A DNA stretch of 64,000 nt from Hydrogenophaga sp. (lineage in GTDB: Bacteria > Pseudomonadota > Gammaproteobacteria > Burkholderiales > Burkholderiaceae_C), in NCBI RefSeq assembly GCF_019264445.1, contig NZ_JAHVAB010000057.1:1-64000 (forward strand). The letters run 5' to 3'. Every line of letters begins with the position of its first letter. Positions within the stretch are counted from its first letter, which is position 1. Shown here one piece after another: positions 17,870 through 30,145 of this stretch. Below the pieces are notes generated by a model. That model was not told the origin of the DNA, did not search any database, and saw only the letters and a program-made list of their open reading frames with translations. Both the position numbers and the translations under genes were made by a program.

Positions 17870-18669
17870 ACGACTGGCTGGCTGCGTTGTTGCTGATCGG
17901 CGGGGCGCTGGTGTGCCTGCTCGCCTCCACCGGTGTGCTGCGCCTGCCGGACTTTTTCATGCGCATGCACGCCGCCACCAAGGCGGGGGTGGTGGGCAGC
18001 GGGCTGGTGCTGCTGGGTGTGGCGGTGGTGGACGGCACCTTGTCCACCTGGGTCAAGGTCGTGCTGGCGATTGTGTTTCTGCTGCTCACCACACCGGTGG
18101 CGGGCCACCTGCTGGGGCGGGCGGCCTACGTGGGCGGCGCGCCGCTGTGGCGTGGCAACGCGCAAGACAGCCTGCACCGTGTGCTGCCGCGCGGGCAGTT
18201 TGGCGCCGCTCCGTTTGCCGTGCGCCGCGTGGTGCTCGCGCTGACCGAAGGCCCGTGCCTCTCGCGTGCCATCGAGCAAGCGGTGGCGTTGGCGCGCCAG
18301 CACGGCGCGGAGCTGTGCGGTGTGGCCATCATCGATGCGCCTCGCCTGGCCAACGTGGGCCCGGTGCCCGTGGGTGGCCTGACCTACGCGCAGCGCATGC
18401 GCGATCGCCGTCTCGCGCAGGCACGGCAGACGGCGGCCGACGTGATCCAGCGCTTCGAGCAGGCCGCAGCCGCTTCGGGGCTGACCTGGTCGGTGCGCCT
18501 CGAAGAAGGGCGCCCGCAACGCTTGTTACAGGCGCTGGCCGGTGCCGACACGCTGGTGGCTGTGGCCCCGCAGGCCTGGTTCGATCAGGGCGTGCTGGAG
18601 CTGCGGGTGGATGTGGTGCGCCGCCTGCGCTGGCGCGGTGCGTCGCCGCTTCGCGTTCTGGGGGGCTGA
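17866..18669 (+). CDS. mrpG: Mrp antiporter subunit G with C-terminal UspA-like domain
   Basis: 267 aa; a typical MrpG is about 100-130 aa. Residues 1-95 are MrpG (LLASTGVLRLPDFFMRMHAATKAGVVGSGLVLLG, three membrane helices). After a linker, residues 118-267 resemble a universal stress protein: VRRVVLALTEGPCLSRAIEQAVALARQHGAELCGVAIID opens like a Usp fold. The Gly-rich ATP loop of UspA is not visible at the end, so nucleotide binding is doubtful. The tail would face the cytoplasm and could tune antiporter activity; that is inference. It ends the operon. Confidence 0.85.
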   Translation: MNDWLAALLLIGGALVCLLASTGVLRLPDFFMRMHAATKAGVVGSGLVLLGVAVVDGTLSTWVKVVLAIVFLLLTTPVAGHLLGRAAYVGGAPLWRGNAQDSLHRVLPRGQFGAAPFAVRRVVLALTEGPCLSRAIEQAVALARQHGAELCGVAIIDAPRLANVGPVPVGGLTYAQRMRDRRLAQARQTAADVIQRFEQAAAASGLTWSVRLEEGRPQRLLQALAGADTLVAVAPQAWFDQGVLELRVDVVRRLRWRGASPLRVLGG

Positions 18670-18709
18670 CTGGTAAGGTCGGGACCTCTGCAAACCCCGA
18701 CCTCGCTGC

Positions 18710-20122
18710 ATGCCACTGTCCCGTTCGTTGCCCGCCTGGTACCGCCGCCTGCCGCTGACCGTGCGCCTGCCGGCGGTGGTGGCGCTGATGATCTTCGCTG
18801 CCGCCATGGGCACCACACAGCTGGCGCTGCAAAGCGTGTCGCGCCAGTTCGAGGCGCAGATGGCGGGCATCGGGCAGGTGTACCTCGACGGTCTCTCGGC
18901 GGCCTTGCTGCCCGCATTGCAGTCGGGCGATGCGCAGGCCATGGTTGGCGTGCTCCAGCGTTCGCTGGCCGTGACGGAAGGTGTGGAAGACCGCTGGCTC
19001 GCCGTGCTCGATGCGCAGGGCCAAACGCTGGCCCGCGCGCAGCGCGAAGGGCAGGCCGATGCCGTCTGGCCCGAAGACGTGCTGGCCGCGCAGCGCGGCG
19101 CGCGGCTGACCGACGACGCGCAGGGGGTGTGGGTCTGGCGCACGCTGGACGGCACGCACCGCGTGCTCGCCAATCTGGACGTGACCACGTTCAGCCAGGA
19201 GCGCGAGCAGTTGCGCTGGCGCCTGGTGCTGCTGGACCTGCTGGTGAGCGTGCTGTGCGCGGCCCTGGGCTTCGGGGTGGCGCGCCAGATGCAGCGCCCC
19301 ACCGCGCTCATCACCCAGCACCTGCAGAAAGGACTTGCCTTGCCGGCCGAGCTCATTGACGCCAGCGACCCCGAGTCCGCGCGCCTGATGCGCGCGGTCA
19401 ACCGCATGGCCGATGACGCGCGTGAACGCGAAGCCATGATGGGGCTGCTCGCCGAGCAGGAGCGCGAGGCCGTGCTGGGCCGGCTGGCCGCCACGCTGGC
19501 CCACGAGGTGCGCAACCCGCTGGGCGGCATGGTCACGGCCATCCAGACCCTGCGCAAGTTCGGTGACCGCACCGACGCGCGCGAGGACGCGCTGAACTTC
19601 ATTGAACGCGGCGTGCTGGCCTTGCGCGAGGTGGTGGACGCCACGCTGACCACGCACCGCCCCCGGGGCAGCGAGCGCCGCCTCAGCCTGCAAGATCTCC
19701 ACGATGTGCAGCGCCTGGTGGCGGCCGATGCGCGCCAGCGCGGCGTGACCGTGCGCGTGGACGCACAGCCCGGCCTGCCCGACGAGCTGCCGGTGGCCGC
19801 CACCGAGGTGCGGCAGGTGCTGCTGAACCTCCTGATCAACGCCGTGCGCGCCACCCGCGCCGGAGGCCAGGTGCTGCTGAGCGTGCGGCGCGATGCGCAG
19901 GCCCTGGTGCTGGAGGTGATCGACGAAGGCGTGGGCATGGCGCCCGAGGTGGCCGAGAGCCTGGTGCGCGGTGAACCGCGCGCGGGGCAGGGCGGCCTCG
20001 GGGTGGCTGTCATCGTGCGGCTGGTGCAGCAGCTGCGCGGGCGCGTCTCGGTCGATGCACACTCCCGGGGCGGCACCCACATCACCCTCCAACTGCCCCT
20101 GGAATTGCCCCCGGACCCATGA
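18710..20122 (+). CDS. Sensor histidine kinase (NtrB-like partner of downstream regulator)
   Basis: 470 aa. One membrane helix near 22-42, a periplasmic domain (about 45-165), a second helix near 170-190, a HAMP-like linker, then a kinase core. H265 lies in LAHEVRNPLGGM (H box); the N box is VLLNLLINAVRATRAGG and the G boxes are DEGVGM and GGLGVAVI. The signal sensed is unknown. The stop overlaps the regulator start (ATGA). It follows the mrp operon after a 40-bp gap without a terminator. Confidence 0.92.
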   Translation: MPLSRSLPAWYRRLPLTVRLPAVVALMIFAAAMGTTQLALQSVSRQFEAQMAGIGQVYLDGLSAALLPALQSGDAQAMVGVLQRSLAVTEGVEDRWLAVLDAQGQTLARAQREGQADAVWPEDVLAAQRGARLTDDAQGVWVWRTLDGTHRVLANLDVTTFSQEREQLRWRLVLLDLLVSVLCAALGFGVARQMQRPTALITQHLQKGLALPAELIDASDPESARLMRAVNRMADDAREREAMMGLLAEQEREAVLGRLAATLAHEVRNPLGGMVTAIQTLRKFGDRTDAREDALNFIERGVLALREVVDATLTTHRPRGSERRLSLQDLHDVQRLVAADARQRGVTVRVDAQPGLPDELPVAATEVRQVLLNLLINAVRATRAGGQVLLSVRRDAQALVLEVIDEGVGMAPEVAESLVRGEPRAGQGGLGVAVIVRLVQQLRGRVSVDAHSRGGTHITLQLPLELPPDP

Positions 20123-21438
20123 TCGACATCCTGCTCATCGAAGACGACCGCGTGCTGGGCGGCGCGGTGGCCCAGCGCCTGCAGCTTGAAGGCTTTCAGG
20201 TGCGCTGGGTCGACACCTGCGCCGCAGCCATGGACGCCCTGCGCCAGCGCCGGCCCGGCTTCGTGCTGGCCGACATCCGCCTGCCCGACGGCTCCGGCGA
20301 AGACCTCTACCGCCGCGCGCTGCCGCACCTGGGCGACACGCCGATCCTCTTTGTGACCGCGTTCGCCGACATTGGCCAGGCCGTGCGGCTGGTGCGCGCG
20401 GGCGCCGACGACTACCTCACCAAACCCTATGACGTGGATGCGCTGGTCGAGCGCATCCGCGCGCTGGCCAGTGAGCCGGGGGCGGCGGGCGTGCCGGTGT
20501 TTGGCTTGGCGCCCGCCACCGAGGGGCTGGCGCGCGACCTGCAGCGCCTGGCCGCGCGCGACCTGCCCGTGCTGCTGCGCGGCGAGACCGGCGTGGGCAA
20601 GGAAGTGGCGGCGCGCCACATGCACGCGCAGTCCGCGCGCGCCGCGCAGCCTTTTGTGGCGGTCAACTGCGGTGCCATTGCGCGCGAGCTGATGGAGAGC
20701 CAGTTCTTCGGGCACGAGCGCGGAGCCTTCACGGGCGCTGTGTCGGCGCACGCGGGCCACTTCGAGGAAGCGGGTGAGGGCACCCTGTTCCTCGATGAAA
20801 TCGGCGAGCTCGACACCCGGTTGCAGACCGCGCTGCTGCGGGTGCTGCAGGACGGCGTGTTTCGCCGACTGGGCGCGCGCAGCGATCAGCAGTTTCGCGG
20901 CCGCATCATCGCGGCCACCAACGCCGACCTGAACGCCCGCATGGCCCAGCGCGAGTTCCGCGAAGACCTGTATTTCCGCCTGGCGGTGGTCGAGCTCACC
21001 ATTCCCCCGTTGCGCCAGCGGCCCGACGAGGTCGCGCCACTCGCACGGCGCTTCGTGCGAGAAGCCGCCGAGCGCAACGGCATGCCCGGGCTGCGCCTGG
21101 ACGACGCGGCCATGGCCGCACTGGCCGCCCACGCCTGGCCAGGCAATGTGCGCGAGCTGCGCAACCGCATCGAGCGAGCGGCCGCGCTGGTGGATGGCGA
21201 GTGCATCGGCTTGGCCGACCTCTTTCCCGAAGAGCGCCTGGACGTGCCATTGCCCGCCACGCTGGCCGACGCCCGCGAACAGGCCGAGCTCGAGCAGATC
21301 GAGCGCGCACTGGCGCTCTCGGGCGGTCGTGTGTCGGAGGCGGCGCGCCGCCTTGGCATTTCGCGCACCACGCTGTGGAAGCGACGCCGAAAACCGCTGG
21401 ACGATGACGCCAGCGCGTCAGAAGGAGCAACCCCATGA
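20119..21438 (+). CDS. Sigma-54-dependent response regulator (NtrC/DctD type)
   Basis: 439 aa. Receiver domain 1-118 with phospho-acceptor D52 ([13 protein letters not shown]) and YLTKPYD. AAA+ domain with Walker A GETGVGKE, the intact GAFTGA sigma-54 contact loop, and Walker [13 protein letters not shown]-terminal Fis-type HTH ([24 protein letters not shown]). It should activate sigma-54 promoters when phosphorylated by the upstream kinase. Its stop overlaps the fumC start, so a C4-dicarboxylate link is possible but unproven. Confidence 0.94.
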   Translation: MIDILLIEDDRVLGGAVAQRLQLEGFQVRWVDTCAAAMDALRQRRPGFVLADIRLPDGSGEDLYRRALPHLGDTPILFVTAFADIGQAVRLVRAGADDYLTKPYDVDALVERIRALASEPGAAGVPVFGLAPATEGLARDLQRLAARDLPVLLRGETGVGKEVAARHMHAQSARAAQPFVAVNCGAIARELMESQFFGHERGAFTGAVSAHAGHFEEAGEGTLFLDEIGELDTRLQTALLRVLQDGVFRRLGARSDQQFRGRIIAATNADLNARMAQREFREDLYFRLAVVELTIPPLRQRPDEVAPLARRFVREAAERNGMPGLRLDDAAMAALAAHAWPGNVRELRNRIERAAALVDGECIGLADLFPEERLDVPLPATLADAREQAELEQIERALALSGGRVSEAARRLGISRTTLWKRRRKPLDDDASASEGATP

Positions 21439-22829
21439 GCCACGACGACGTCCGCGTCGAGACCGACACCTTTGGCCCCATCGAGGTGCCCGCGCACCGC
21501 CTGTGGGGCGCACAGACGCAGCGCTCGCTGCAGAACTTCGACATCTCGGGCGAGCGCCAGCCGCGCGAGATCGTTCGCGCGCTGGCCCAGGTCAAGCGCG
21601 CGTCGGCGGTGGTGAACCACGCGCTGGGCCTGCAGGGCGCGGAGAAGACGCAGGCCATCGTGCAGGCGGCCGACGAAGTGATCGCCGGGGCGCACGACGA
21701 AGAGTTTCCGTTGGTGGTGTGGCAAACCGGCTCTGGCACGCAGACCAACATGAACGTCAACGAGGTGCTGGCCAACCGGGCCAGCGAGCTGCTGGGTGGC
21801 GAGCGCGGCGCGTCGCGCCTGGTGCACCCCAACGACGACGTGAACCGCAGCCAGTCGAGCAACGACGTGTTCCCCACGGCCATGCATGTGGCGGCGGTCG
21901 AGGCCATCACGCACCGCCTGCTGCCGGCGCTGGCGCTGCTGCGAGGCACGCTGGCGCAAAAGGCGGGCGACTTCGACGGCATCGTGAAGATTGGCCGCAC
22001 CCACTTGCAGGACGCCACGCCGCTCACGCTGGGGCAGGAGTTTTCGGGCTGGGTGGCACAGCTCGCGCATGGCGAGACCCATGTGCGCGCCGCGCTGCCG
22101 CACCTGTGCGAACTGGCGCTGGGCGGCACGGCCGTGGGCACCGGTCTGAACGCACCCGAGGGCTACGCCGTGCGGGTGGCCGCCGAGCTGGCGCGCCTGA
22201 CCGGCCAACCGTTCGTGACCGCGCCCAACAAGTTCGAGGCCATGGCCAGCGTGGACGCGCTGGTGCACGCGCACGGCGCGCTCAAGACGCTGGCCGCCAG
22301 CCTCATGAAGATCGCCAACGACGTGCGCTGGTTGGCCAGCGGCCCGCGCAGCGGCATTGGCGAGCTGAGCATTCCGGAGAACGAGCCGGGCTCGTCCATC
22401 ATGCCGGGCAAGGTGAACCCCACGCAGAGCGAAGCGGTCACCATGCTGGCCGCGCAGGTCTTCGGCAACGACGTGGCGATCAACTTTGGCGGCGCCTCCG
22501 GCAACTTCGAGCTCAATGTGTTCCGCCCGATGGTGGCGCACAACTTCCTGCAAAGCGTGCGCCTGCTGGCCGACGGCATGAGGAGCTTCAACGACCACTG
22601 CGCGGTGGGCATCGAGCCCAATCGCGAGCGCATCGCCGAACTGGTCGACCGCTCGCTGATGCTGGTGACGGCGCTCAACACGCACATCGGCTACGACAAG
22701 GCGGCGCAGATTGCGAAGAAGGCGCACAAGGACGGCAGCAGCCTGCGCGAGGCGGCGCTGGCGCTGGGCCACGTGACGGCGGAGCAGTTTGACGCCTGGG
22801 TGCGGCCCGGGCAGATGGTGGGCCGCTGA
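21435..22829 (+). CDS. fumC: Class II fumarate hydratase
   Basis: 464 aa, usual length. Interconverts fumarate and malate without iron. Signatures [47 protein letters not shown] and the superfamily signature [13 protein letters not shown] are present. AAGGAG lies upstream of the ATG, which overlaps the regulator stop. As an oxidation-stable enzyme it complements the iron-sulfur class I fumarase at 10910. A strong terminator follows. Confidence 0.96.
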   Translation: MSHDDVRVETDTFGPIEVPAHRLWGAQTQRSLQNFDISGERQPREIVRALAQVKRASAVVNHALGLQGAEKTQAIVQAADEVIAGAHDEEFPLVVWQTGSGTQTNMNVNEVLANRASELLGGERGASRLVHPNDDVNRSQSSNDVFPTAMHVAAVEAITHRLLPALALLRGTLAQKAGDFDGIVKIGRTHLQDATPLTLGQEFSGWVAQLAHGETHVRAALPHLCELALGGTAVGTGLNAPEGYAVRVAAELARLTGQPFVTAPNKFEAMASVDALVHAHGALKTLAASLMKIANDVRWLASGPRSGIGELSIPENEPGSSIMPGKVNPTQSEAVTMLAAQVFGNDVAINFGGASGNFELNVFRPMVAHNFLQSVRLLADGMRSFNDHCAVGIEPNRERIAELVDRSLMLVTALNTHIGYDKAAQIAKKAHKDGSSLREAALALGHVTAEQFDAWVRPGQMVGR

Positions 22830-22842
22830 AGGCCGCACCATG

Positions 22843-22871
22843 AAAAAGGCGGCCCGCAGGCCGCCTTTTTT
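22843..22871 (+). terminator. Rho-independent terminator after fumC
   Basis: Stem GGCGGCC/GGCCGCC with a CGCA loop, preceded by A5 and followed by T6; the A-run makes it usable on both strands, although the 3' end of the convergent gene at 22892 precedes it on the minus strand as well. Confidence 0.9.
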
Positions 22872-22891
22872 GCAGGGGATGCTGGCCGCTT

Positions 22892-23491
22892 TCAGTGGCC
22901 GTCGCCCGGCGTGCGCACCATGAGCTTGTCGGTCAGGGCAATCGCCATGGCGCTGAGCAGGAACACCACATGGATGATGGTCTGCCATTGCAGCACCTTC
23001 ACGTCGTAGTTGGCGGCGTTGATGAACGTCTTGAGCAGGTGGATCGAGCTGATGCCGATGATGGCGGTGGCCAGCTTCACCTTGAGCACTGAAGCGTTCA
23101 CGTGGCTCAGCCATTCGGGCTGGTCGGGGTGGTTTTCCAGGTGCATGCGGCTCACGAAGGTTTCGTAGCCGCCCACGATCACCATGATCAGCAGGTTGGA
23201 GATCATGACCACGTCGATCAGTGCGAGCACCACCAGCATGATCACGGTTTCGTTCAGGCCGGTGAGCTGCACGTCGCTCTTGTAGCCGATGCTGCTGACC
23301 AGCTTGTCCAGCGCGGCCTGGCTGCCAAACGCGGCTTCGATCAGGTGCACCAGCTCCACCCAGAAATGGAAGACGTAGATGGCCTGCGCGGCGATCAGGC
23401 CGATGTAGAGCGGCAACTGCAGCCAGCGGCTGGCAAAGATGAGATTGGGCAGGGCGCGGATCGGGGCTTGGGCTTTGACGGGGTCGCTCAT
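22892..23491 (-). CDS. YqhA/UPF0114 (TIGR00645) family membrane protein
   Basis: 199 aa from MSDPVKAQ; further upstream the frame is not protein-like. Three or four membrane helices; SRWLQLPLYIGLIAAQ, YETFVSRMHLE and KLATAIIGISSIHLLKTFIN are family motifs. Inner membrane, function unknown. It is divergent from acsA and shares the terminator with fumC. Confidence 0.88.
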   Translation of the reverse strand: MSDPVKAQAPIRALPNLIFASRWLQLPLYIGLIAAQAIYVFHFWVELVHLIEAAFGSQAALDKLVSSIGYKSDVQLTGLNETVIMLVVLALIDVVMISNLLIMVIVGGYETFVSRMHLENHPDQPEWLSHVNASVLKVKLATAIIGISSIHLLKTFINAANYDVKVLQWQTIIHVVFLLSAMAIALTDKLMVRTPGDGH

Positions 23492-23639
23492 GGGGATGAC
23501 ACAATGTGCCGAGCGCCCGGGATGGGCGGCCAGACGGCAGGCGGTATTGTAGGTCTGCCTCCGCCCTGTAAGAGCCTCGTAAGAGCCCTTGCGCACAGTC
23601 CCGGCCAGTCAACTGCCCCACAACATCTAGGAGACTGTC

Positions 23640-25634
<1,995 letters not shown>

Positions 25635-25668
25635 TCGCACCCGGCCTGCAAGCCGCAGGCAGGCAACA

Positions 25669-25700
25669 AAAAACCCGCTGGAGACCAGCGGGTTTTTTTA
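25669..25700 (+). terminator. Rho-independent terminator after acsA
   Basis: Stem CCCGCTGG/CCAGCGGG with a 3-base loop, flanked by A6 and T7; bidirectional, also ending the leftward cytochrome c gene at 25723. Confidence 0.92.
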
Positions 25701-25722
25701 TGGGTGAAGCCCGGCAGAGGGA

Positions 25723-26028
25723 TTACTTGGTGCTGAGCACCCAGGCGGCCAGCTTCTTGGCGTCGGCGTCATTCACCTGCGGGTTGGCGGGCATGGGGAT
25801 CGCGCCCCACACGCCGGAGCCGCCCTTCATGATCTTGGCTGCCAGGGCATCCACGGCCTTGGCGTCCCCGGCGTACTTCTTGGCCACGTCCTTGTAGGAG
25901 GGGCCCACGAGTTTCTTGTCCACAGCGTGGCAGGCCATGCAGTTCTTGCTCTTGGCAAGGGCTTCGTCGGCGAAAGCCGGAGCGGCCAGCGTGGTCATGG
26001 CAGCCATAATCAGGAGAGCTCGTTTCAT
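25723..26028 (-). CDS. Periplasmic cytochrome c, class I (c-551/c-552 type)
   Basis: 101-aa precursor. Signal peptide MKRALLIMAAMTTLAAPAFA, then a small single-heme domain with CMACH and the Met ligand in GAIPMPANP. AAGGA lies 8 bp before the ATG. It likely shuttles electrons to terminal oxidases such as the cbb3 enzyme encoded at 38715. Longer starts upstream would remove the signal peptide from the N-terminus. Confidence 0.92.
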   Translation of the reverse strand: MKRALLIMAAMTTLAAPAFADEALAKSKNCMACHAVDKKLVGPSYKDVAKKYAGDAKAVDALAAKIMKGGSGVWGAIPMPANPQVNDADAKKLAAWVLSTK

Positions 26029-26149
26029 GGGGTGTCCTTGTGGTGATTGCGAGAGAGGGTAACGGCGCAATTTTACCGAGGCACTCTCTGCAGGAAACGA
26101 ACGCTTACAGTTTCTTGCCCGCTTCACGGGGGCTTTACCGGAGTTTGTG

Positions 26150-26395
26150 ATGTATTTGCTGATCACCGGCGTCGTGCTGTTGCTGCTGAAGTACCTGGAG
26201 GTCGGTTTCGTGGCCGGCTGGTCCTGGTGGTGGGTGCTCTCGCCCTTTGCGATGGCCGTGGCGTGGTGGGCTTGGGCAGACAGCTCTGGCTACACCAAGC
26301 GCAAGGCCATGGAGAAGATGGAGCAGAAGAAGCAGGACCGCATCGACAAGCAGCGCGAGAGCCTGGGCATCAAGACCAAGGGCCGCTCGCGCTGA
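26150..26395 (+). CDS. Small Trp-rich membrane protein (TIGR04438 type)
   Basis: 81 aa. Two membrane segments rich in Trp (GWSWWWVLSPFAMAVAWWAWAD) and a highly charged tail (KRKAMEKMEQKKQDRIDKQRESLG). This matches the TIGR04438 Trp-rich family of Burkholderiales, of unknown function. The ATG follows a GTG by 3 bp; both are in frame. Confidence 0.85.
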   Translation: MYLLITGVVLLLLKYLEVGFVAGWSWWWVLSPFAMAVAWWAWADSSGYTKRKAMEKMEQKKQDRIDKQRESLGIKTKGRSR

Positions 26396-26403
26396 AGGTT
26401 CGC

Positions 26404-28110
26404 TCAATAGTTGTCGAGCACAGCGCCCTTGCTGGCGCTGGAAGCGTTGAAGGCAAACTTGGCCTGCACGCCACGCGTGTAGCGCGGTGCCGGTGCCGTC
26501 CACTGGGCGCGGCGACGGGCAATCTCTTCCTCAGGCACATGCAGCTCCAGCTGCAGCTTGTGCGCGTCGATGGTGATGGAGTCGCCTTCGTTCACGAACG
26601 CAATCGTGCCGCCGGCCGCAGCCTCAGGCGCCACGTGGCCCACCACCATGCCCCAGGTGCCGCCGCTGAAACGGCCGTCGGTGATCAGGCCGACACTTTC
26701 GCCCAATCCCGCGCCAATGAGGGCGCCGGTGGGGGCCAGCATTTCCGGCATGCCCGGGCCGCCCTTGGGGCCGAGGTAGCGCAACACCATCACATCGCCG
26801 GCGACGATCTTGCCGTCCAGAATGGCCTTGAGGGCCGACTGTTCGTCGTCAAACACACGCGCCGGGCCGGTGATCACGGGGTTCTTCAAGCCCGTGATCT
26901 TGGCGACCGCGCCCTCGGGGCTGAGGTTGCCCTTGAGAATGGCCAGGTGGCCTTCGGCGTACATGGGCTTGTCGATCGGGCGGATCACGTCCTGGTCGGC
27001 GCGCGGTGCATCGGGCACGTCCTTGAGCACTTCGGCCACGGTCTGGCCGCTGATGGTCAGGCAGTCGCCGTGCAGCAGACCGGCGTTGAGCAGCACCTTC
27101 ATGACTTGCGGAATGCCGCCGGCCTGATGCAGGTCCACCGCGAGGTACTTGCCCGACGGCTTGAGGTCGCACAGCACGGGCGTGCGCTTGCGGATGCGCT
27201 CGAAGTCGTCGATGGACCACTCCACCCCGGCCGCGTGCGCAATGGCCAGGAAGTGCAGCACCGCGTTGGTGGAGCCGCCGGTGGCCATGATCACGGCCAC
27301 GGCGTTTTCCAGCGCCTTCTTGGTGACGATGTCGCGTGGCTTGATGTCCTTCTTGATCGCCTCGATCAGCACCCGTGCCGACTCCTTGGCCGAGTTCTGT
27401 TTCTCGTCGTGCGGGTTGGCCATGGTGCTGGAGTAGGGCAGCGACAGGCCCAGCGCCTCAAACGACGAGGACATGGTGTTGGCCGTGTACATGCCACCGC
27501 ACGAGCCTGAGCCCGGGATGGCGCGCATCTCGATCTCGCGCAGGTCTTCGTCGCTCAGGTTGCCGGCGGCGTTCTGGCCCACCGCTTCGAACACGCTGAC
27601 GATGTTCAGGTCCTGGCCCTTGTAGCGGCCCGGCAGGATGGTGCCGCCGTACACATAGATGGCGGGCACGTTGGCGCGCAGCATGCCCATCATGCCGCCG
27701 GGCATGTTCTTGTCGCAGCCGCCGACCACCACCACACCGTCCATCCACTGGCCCTGCACGCAGGTTTCGATGCAGTCGGAAATCACCTCGCGGCTCACCA
27801 GCGAGTACTTCATGCCTTCCGTGCCCATGGCCATGCCGTCCGAGATGGTGGGCGTGCCGAAGATCTGCGCGTTGCCGCCTGCTTCTTCAATGCCCGCCAC
27901 CGCCGCATCGGCCAGCTTTTGCAGGCCGCTGTTGCAGGGCGTGATGGTGCTGTGGCCGTTGGCGACGCCGACCATGGGCTTCTTGAAGTCGCTTTCCTCG
28001 TAGCCCATGGCGTAGTACATGGAGCGGTTGGGCGCGCGCGACTTGCCCTGCGTGATGTTGGCGCTGCGGCTGTTGATCGGCTTGATGGAGATGGTCTTGC
28101 TGTCTGCCAT
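26404..28110 (-). CDS. ilvD: Dihydroxy-acid dehydratase
   Basis: 568 aa. Dehydrates dihydroxy acids to 2-keto acids in valine, leucine and isoleucine synthesis. Cluster cysteines are in [16 protein letters not shown] and [25 protein letters not shown] and VGHVAPEA are C-terminal signatures. I chose the start MADSKTIS (28110), with GAAGAG upstream. It is divergent from a LysR-type gene that may control it. Confidence 0.96.
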   Translation of the reverse strand: MADSKTISIKPINSRSANITQGKSRAPNRSMYYAMGYEESDFKKPMVGVANGHSTITPCNSGLQKLADAAVAGIEEAGGNAQIFGTPTISDGMAMGTEGMKYSLVSREVISDCIETCVQGQWMDGVVVVGGCDKNMPGGMMGMLRANVPAIYVYGGTILPGRYKGQDLNIVSVFEAVGQNAAGNLSDEDLREIEMRAIPGSGSCGGMYTANTMSSSFEALGLSLPYSSTMANPHDEKQNSAKESARVLIEAIKKDIKPRDIVTKKALENAVAVIMATGGSTNAVLHFLAIAHAAGVEWSIDDFERIRKRTPVLCDLKPSGKYLAVDLHQAGGIPQVMKVLLNAGLLHGDCLTISGQTVAEVLKDVPDAPRADQDVIRPIDKPMYAEGHLAILKGNLSPEGAVAKITGLKNPVITGPARVFDDEQSALKAILDGKIVAGDVMVLRYLGPKGGPGMPEMLAPTGALIGAGLGESVGLITDGRFSGGTWGMVVGHVAPEAAAGGTIAFVNEGDSITIDAHKLQLELHVPEEEIARRRAQWTAPAPRYTRGVQAKFAFNASSASKGAVLDNY

Positions 28111-28241
28111 GGATGTCTCTTCGTGGGGGGGATGAGGGGAGGGCATGCGGGGCCAGGGCCCGGCCGGCACCCGCGCAAGTATGCGTCAGGCGGCAGGGGC
28201 TTTCCAATTGCTTTGAAGGCTTGCATTGATATGCTGCGCGT

Positions 28242-29213
28242 ATGAGTGATTCACCCAAAGCGTCGCGCATTGAATTGCGCCAGTGGCGTCAGTTTGTGAC
28301 GCTGGCCGAAGAGTTGCACTTTGGCCGTGCGGCGGCGCGGCTGCACATGACGCAGCCGCCACTCACCCAGGCCATTGCGGGGCTGGAGCAGTCGCTGGGC
28401 GTGGTGCTGTTCGAGCGCACCCGCCGCAGCGTGCAGATCACGCCCGCGGGCGCCGCGCTGCTGCCCCAGGTGCGTGAACTGCTGGCGCGGGCGCGCAGCC
28501 TGCCGGAGTTGGCACGGGCCGCCGCCGCCGGGGAGCTTGGCCGCCTGCGCCTGGCATTCGTGTCCACCGTGGGCTTTGAGCTGCTGCCGCGTTGGGTGCG
28601 CGCCTTTCGCCAGCGCTGGCCGCAGGTGGGGCTGGAGCTGATCGAAGCCACGGGTGATGTGCAGCTGGAGTTGCTCGCGCGCGGCGAGGTGGACGCGGGC
28701 ATGGTGCTGCATTCGCCGGGCTGGCAGGCGCCGGGCTTGGCGCAGGCACGCATCGGCAGCGAACCCCTGGTGATGGCGTTGCCGGAATCGCACCCCCTGG
28801 CCGTCTCGGACCGCCCGGGGCTGGGCGCCTTGTTGAACGAGCCCCTGGTGATTTTTCCGCGGCGCATCCTGCCCACGCTGCACGACGCGATCTTTTCGAT
28901 GTACCACGCTTCCGGTCGCGTGCCGCAGGTGGCGCAGGAGGCGATCCAGATGCAGACCATCGTCAACCTGGTGTCGGCGGGATTGGGCCTGGCCTGGGTG
29001 CCGCAGAGTGTGCGGCAGTTCCAGCGCCCGGGCGTGGTGTACCGCAGCGCGCGCCCGCCGGGCGGGCGCTCGGTCCCGGTGTGTGACACGAGTCTGGTGT
29101 GGCGAAGCGATGCCGTGAGCCCGGCGCTTGCCCACTTCATTGACTTTGCGCAGGCGCAGGGCGCGCAGGCCTTGGCCACGCGTGCCGCCCCTTCGAATGC
29201 TGCCGAGCGCTGA
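28242..29213 (+). CDS. LysR-family transcriptional regulator
   Basis: 323 aa. N-terminal winged HTH (LRQWRQFVTLAEELHFGRAAARLHMTQPPLTQAIAGLEQSLGVVLFER) and a periplasmic-binding-like effector domain (about 95-305). The divergent layout with ilvD, 131 bp apart, suggests control of the shared region. GCAT-TGAT-ATGC at 28224-28235 is a possible half of its site. The ligand is unknown. Confidence 0.92.
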   Translation: MSDSPKASRIELRQWRQFVTLAEELHFGRAAARLHMTQPPLTQAIAGLEQSLGVVLFERTRRSVQITPAGAALLPQVRELLARARSLPELARAAAAGELGRLRLAFVSTVGFELLPRWVRAFRQRWPQVGLELIEATGDVQLELLARGEVDAGMVLHSPGWQAPGLAQARIGSEPLVMALPESHPLAVSDRPGLGALLNEPLVIFPRRILPTLHDAIFSMYHASGRVPQVAQEAIQMQTIVNLVSAGLGLAWVPQSVRQFQRPGVVYRSARPPGGRSVPVCDTSLVWRSDAVSPALAHFIDFAQAQGAQALATRAAPSNAAER

Positions 29214-29255
29214 ACTTGCAGACGGCCCGCCGGGCCGCCCTGCGACAATGCCGCC

Positions 29256-30062
29256 ATGCTCCAACATCCCCAGATCGATCCCGTCGCCCTGCAGCTCGGC
29301 CCGCTGGCCATCCACTGGTATGGGCTCACCTATCTGCTGGCCTTTGGCCTCTTCTTGCTGCTGGCGAACGCCCGCCTGAAGTACCCGCCCTTTGCAAGCG
29401 TGACGCAGCCGCCCTGGACGCGGCGCGACGTGGAGGACATCCTCTTTCTGGGTGTGCTGGGCGTGGTGGCGGGTGGCCGGGTGGGGTATTGCCTGTTCTA
29501 CAAGCCGGCGTACTACCTGTCCAACCCACTTGAAGTGTTTGCGGTGTGGCAGGGCGGCATGAGTTTTCATGGTGGCCTGATCGGCGTGATGCTGGCGATG
29601 GTGTGGTACGCCCGCAGCCGCCAGCGGCCCTTCATGCAGGTGATGGACTTCGTGGCGCCTTGCGTGCCCACCGGGCTGGCCGCAGGCCGGCTGGGCAATT
29701 TCATCAACGGCGAGCTCTGGGGTCGTGTGGCCGATCCGTCGCTGCCGTGGGGCATGGTGTTTCGCGGTGCGGGGGACTTGCCTCGGCATCCGTCGCAGGT
29801 GTACCAGTTCCTGCTGGAGGGCCTGCTGCTCTTCGTGCTGCTGTGGTTCTACGCGCGCAAGGAACATGCGCGCGGCCAGGTGTCCGCCGTGTTCCTGTTC
29901 GGGTACGGCGTGTTCCGCTTCATCGCGGAATTCTTCCGCGAGCCCGATGCCCACCTTGGCTTGCTCTCGCTGGGCATGAGCATGGGCCAGTGGCTGTGCG
30001 TGCCCATGATCGTGGGCGGCGCCTTCATGTGGTGGTGGTTCGGCCGGCAGCCGGCCCGCTGA
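29256..30062 (+). CDS. lgt: Prolipoprotein diacylglyceryl transferase
   Basis: 268 aa, seven membrane helices. Transfers diacylglycerol to the lipobox cysteine of prolipoproteins. The signature [14 protein letters not shown], the catalytic region HPSQVYQ, and [12 protein letters not shown] at the N-terminus are present. It follows the LysR gene by 42 bp. Confidence 0.96.
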   Translation: MLQHPQIDPVALQLGPLAIHWYGLTYLLAFGLFLLLANARLKYPPFASVTQPPWTRRDVEDILFLGVLGVVAGGRVGYCLFYKPAYYLSNPLEVFAVWQGGMSFHGGLIGVMLAMVWYARSRQRPFMQVMDFVAPCVPTGLAAGRLGNFINGELWGRVADPSLPWGMVFRGAGDLPRHPSQVYQFLLEGLLLFVLLWFYARKEHARGQVSAVFLFGYGVFRFIAEFFREPDAHLGLLSLGMSMGQWLCVPMIVGGAFMWWWFGRQPAR

Positions 30063-30114
30063 AAAACCTAGGGTAACTACGGCTGGCGCTTGCGCCATGC
30101 CGGCCTAGAATTAT

Positions 30115-30136
30115 CTGTAATTACAGGTGATTACAG
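30115..30136. promoter_or_regulatory. Operator of the malonate GntR regulator
   Basis: A perfect 12-bp palindrome CTGTAATTACAG (30115-30126) is followed by a further ATTACAG (30130-30136), giving overlapping inverted repeats 10 bp upstream of the gntR start. This fits a GntR-family operator with autoregulation of the operon. Confidence 0.65.
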
Positions 30137-30145
30137 AGGCGGTCC

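Noticed and set aside
20886-23621. A 911-codon open frame on the minus strand opposite the response regulator and fumC
   Set aside because: It is antisense to two clear genes, rich in Arg/His/Gln/Ala from GC-biased third positions, and shows no family motif except in its unrelated N-terminal fusion with the YqhA region.
26029-26166. N-terminal extension of the cytochrome c gene to 26166
   Set aside because: It would bury the signal peptide and overlaps the start of the divergent Trp-rich gene; the AAGGA site fits the ATG at 26028.
28111-28241. A firm LysR operator between ilvD and the LysR gene
   Set aside because: Only short, imperfect symmetric elements are visible, so it is mentioned under the gene but not listed as a site.
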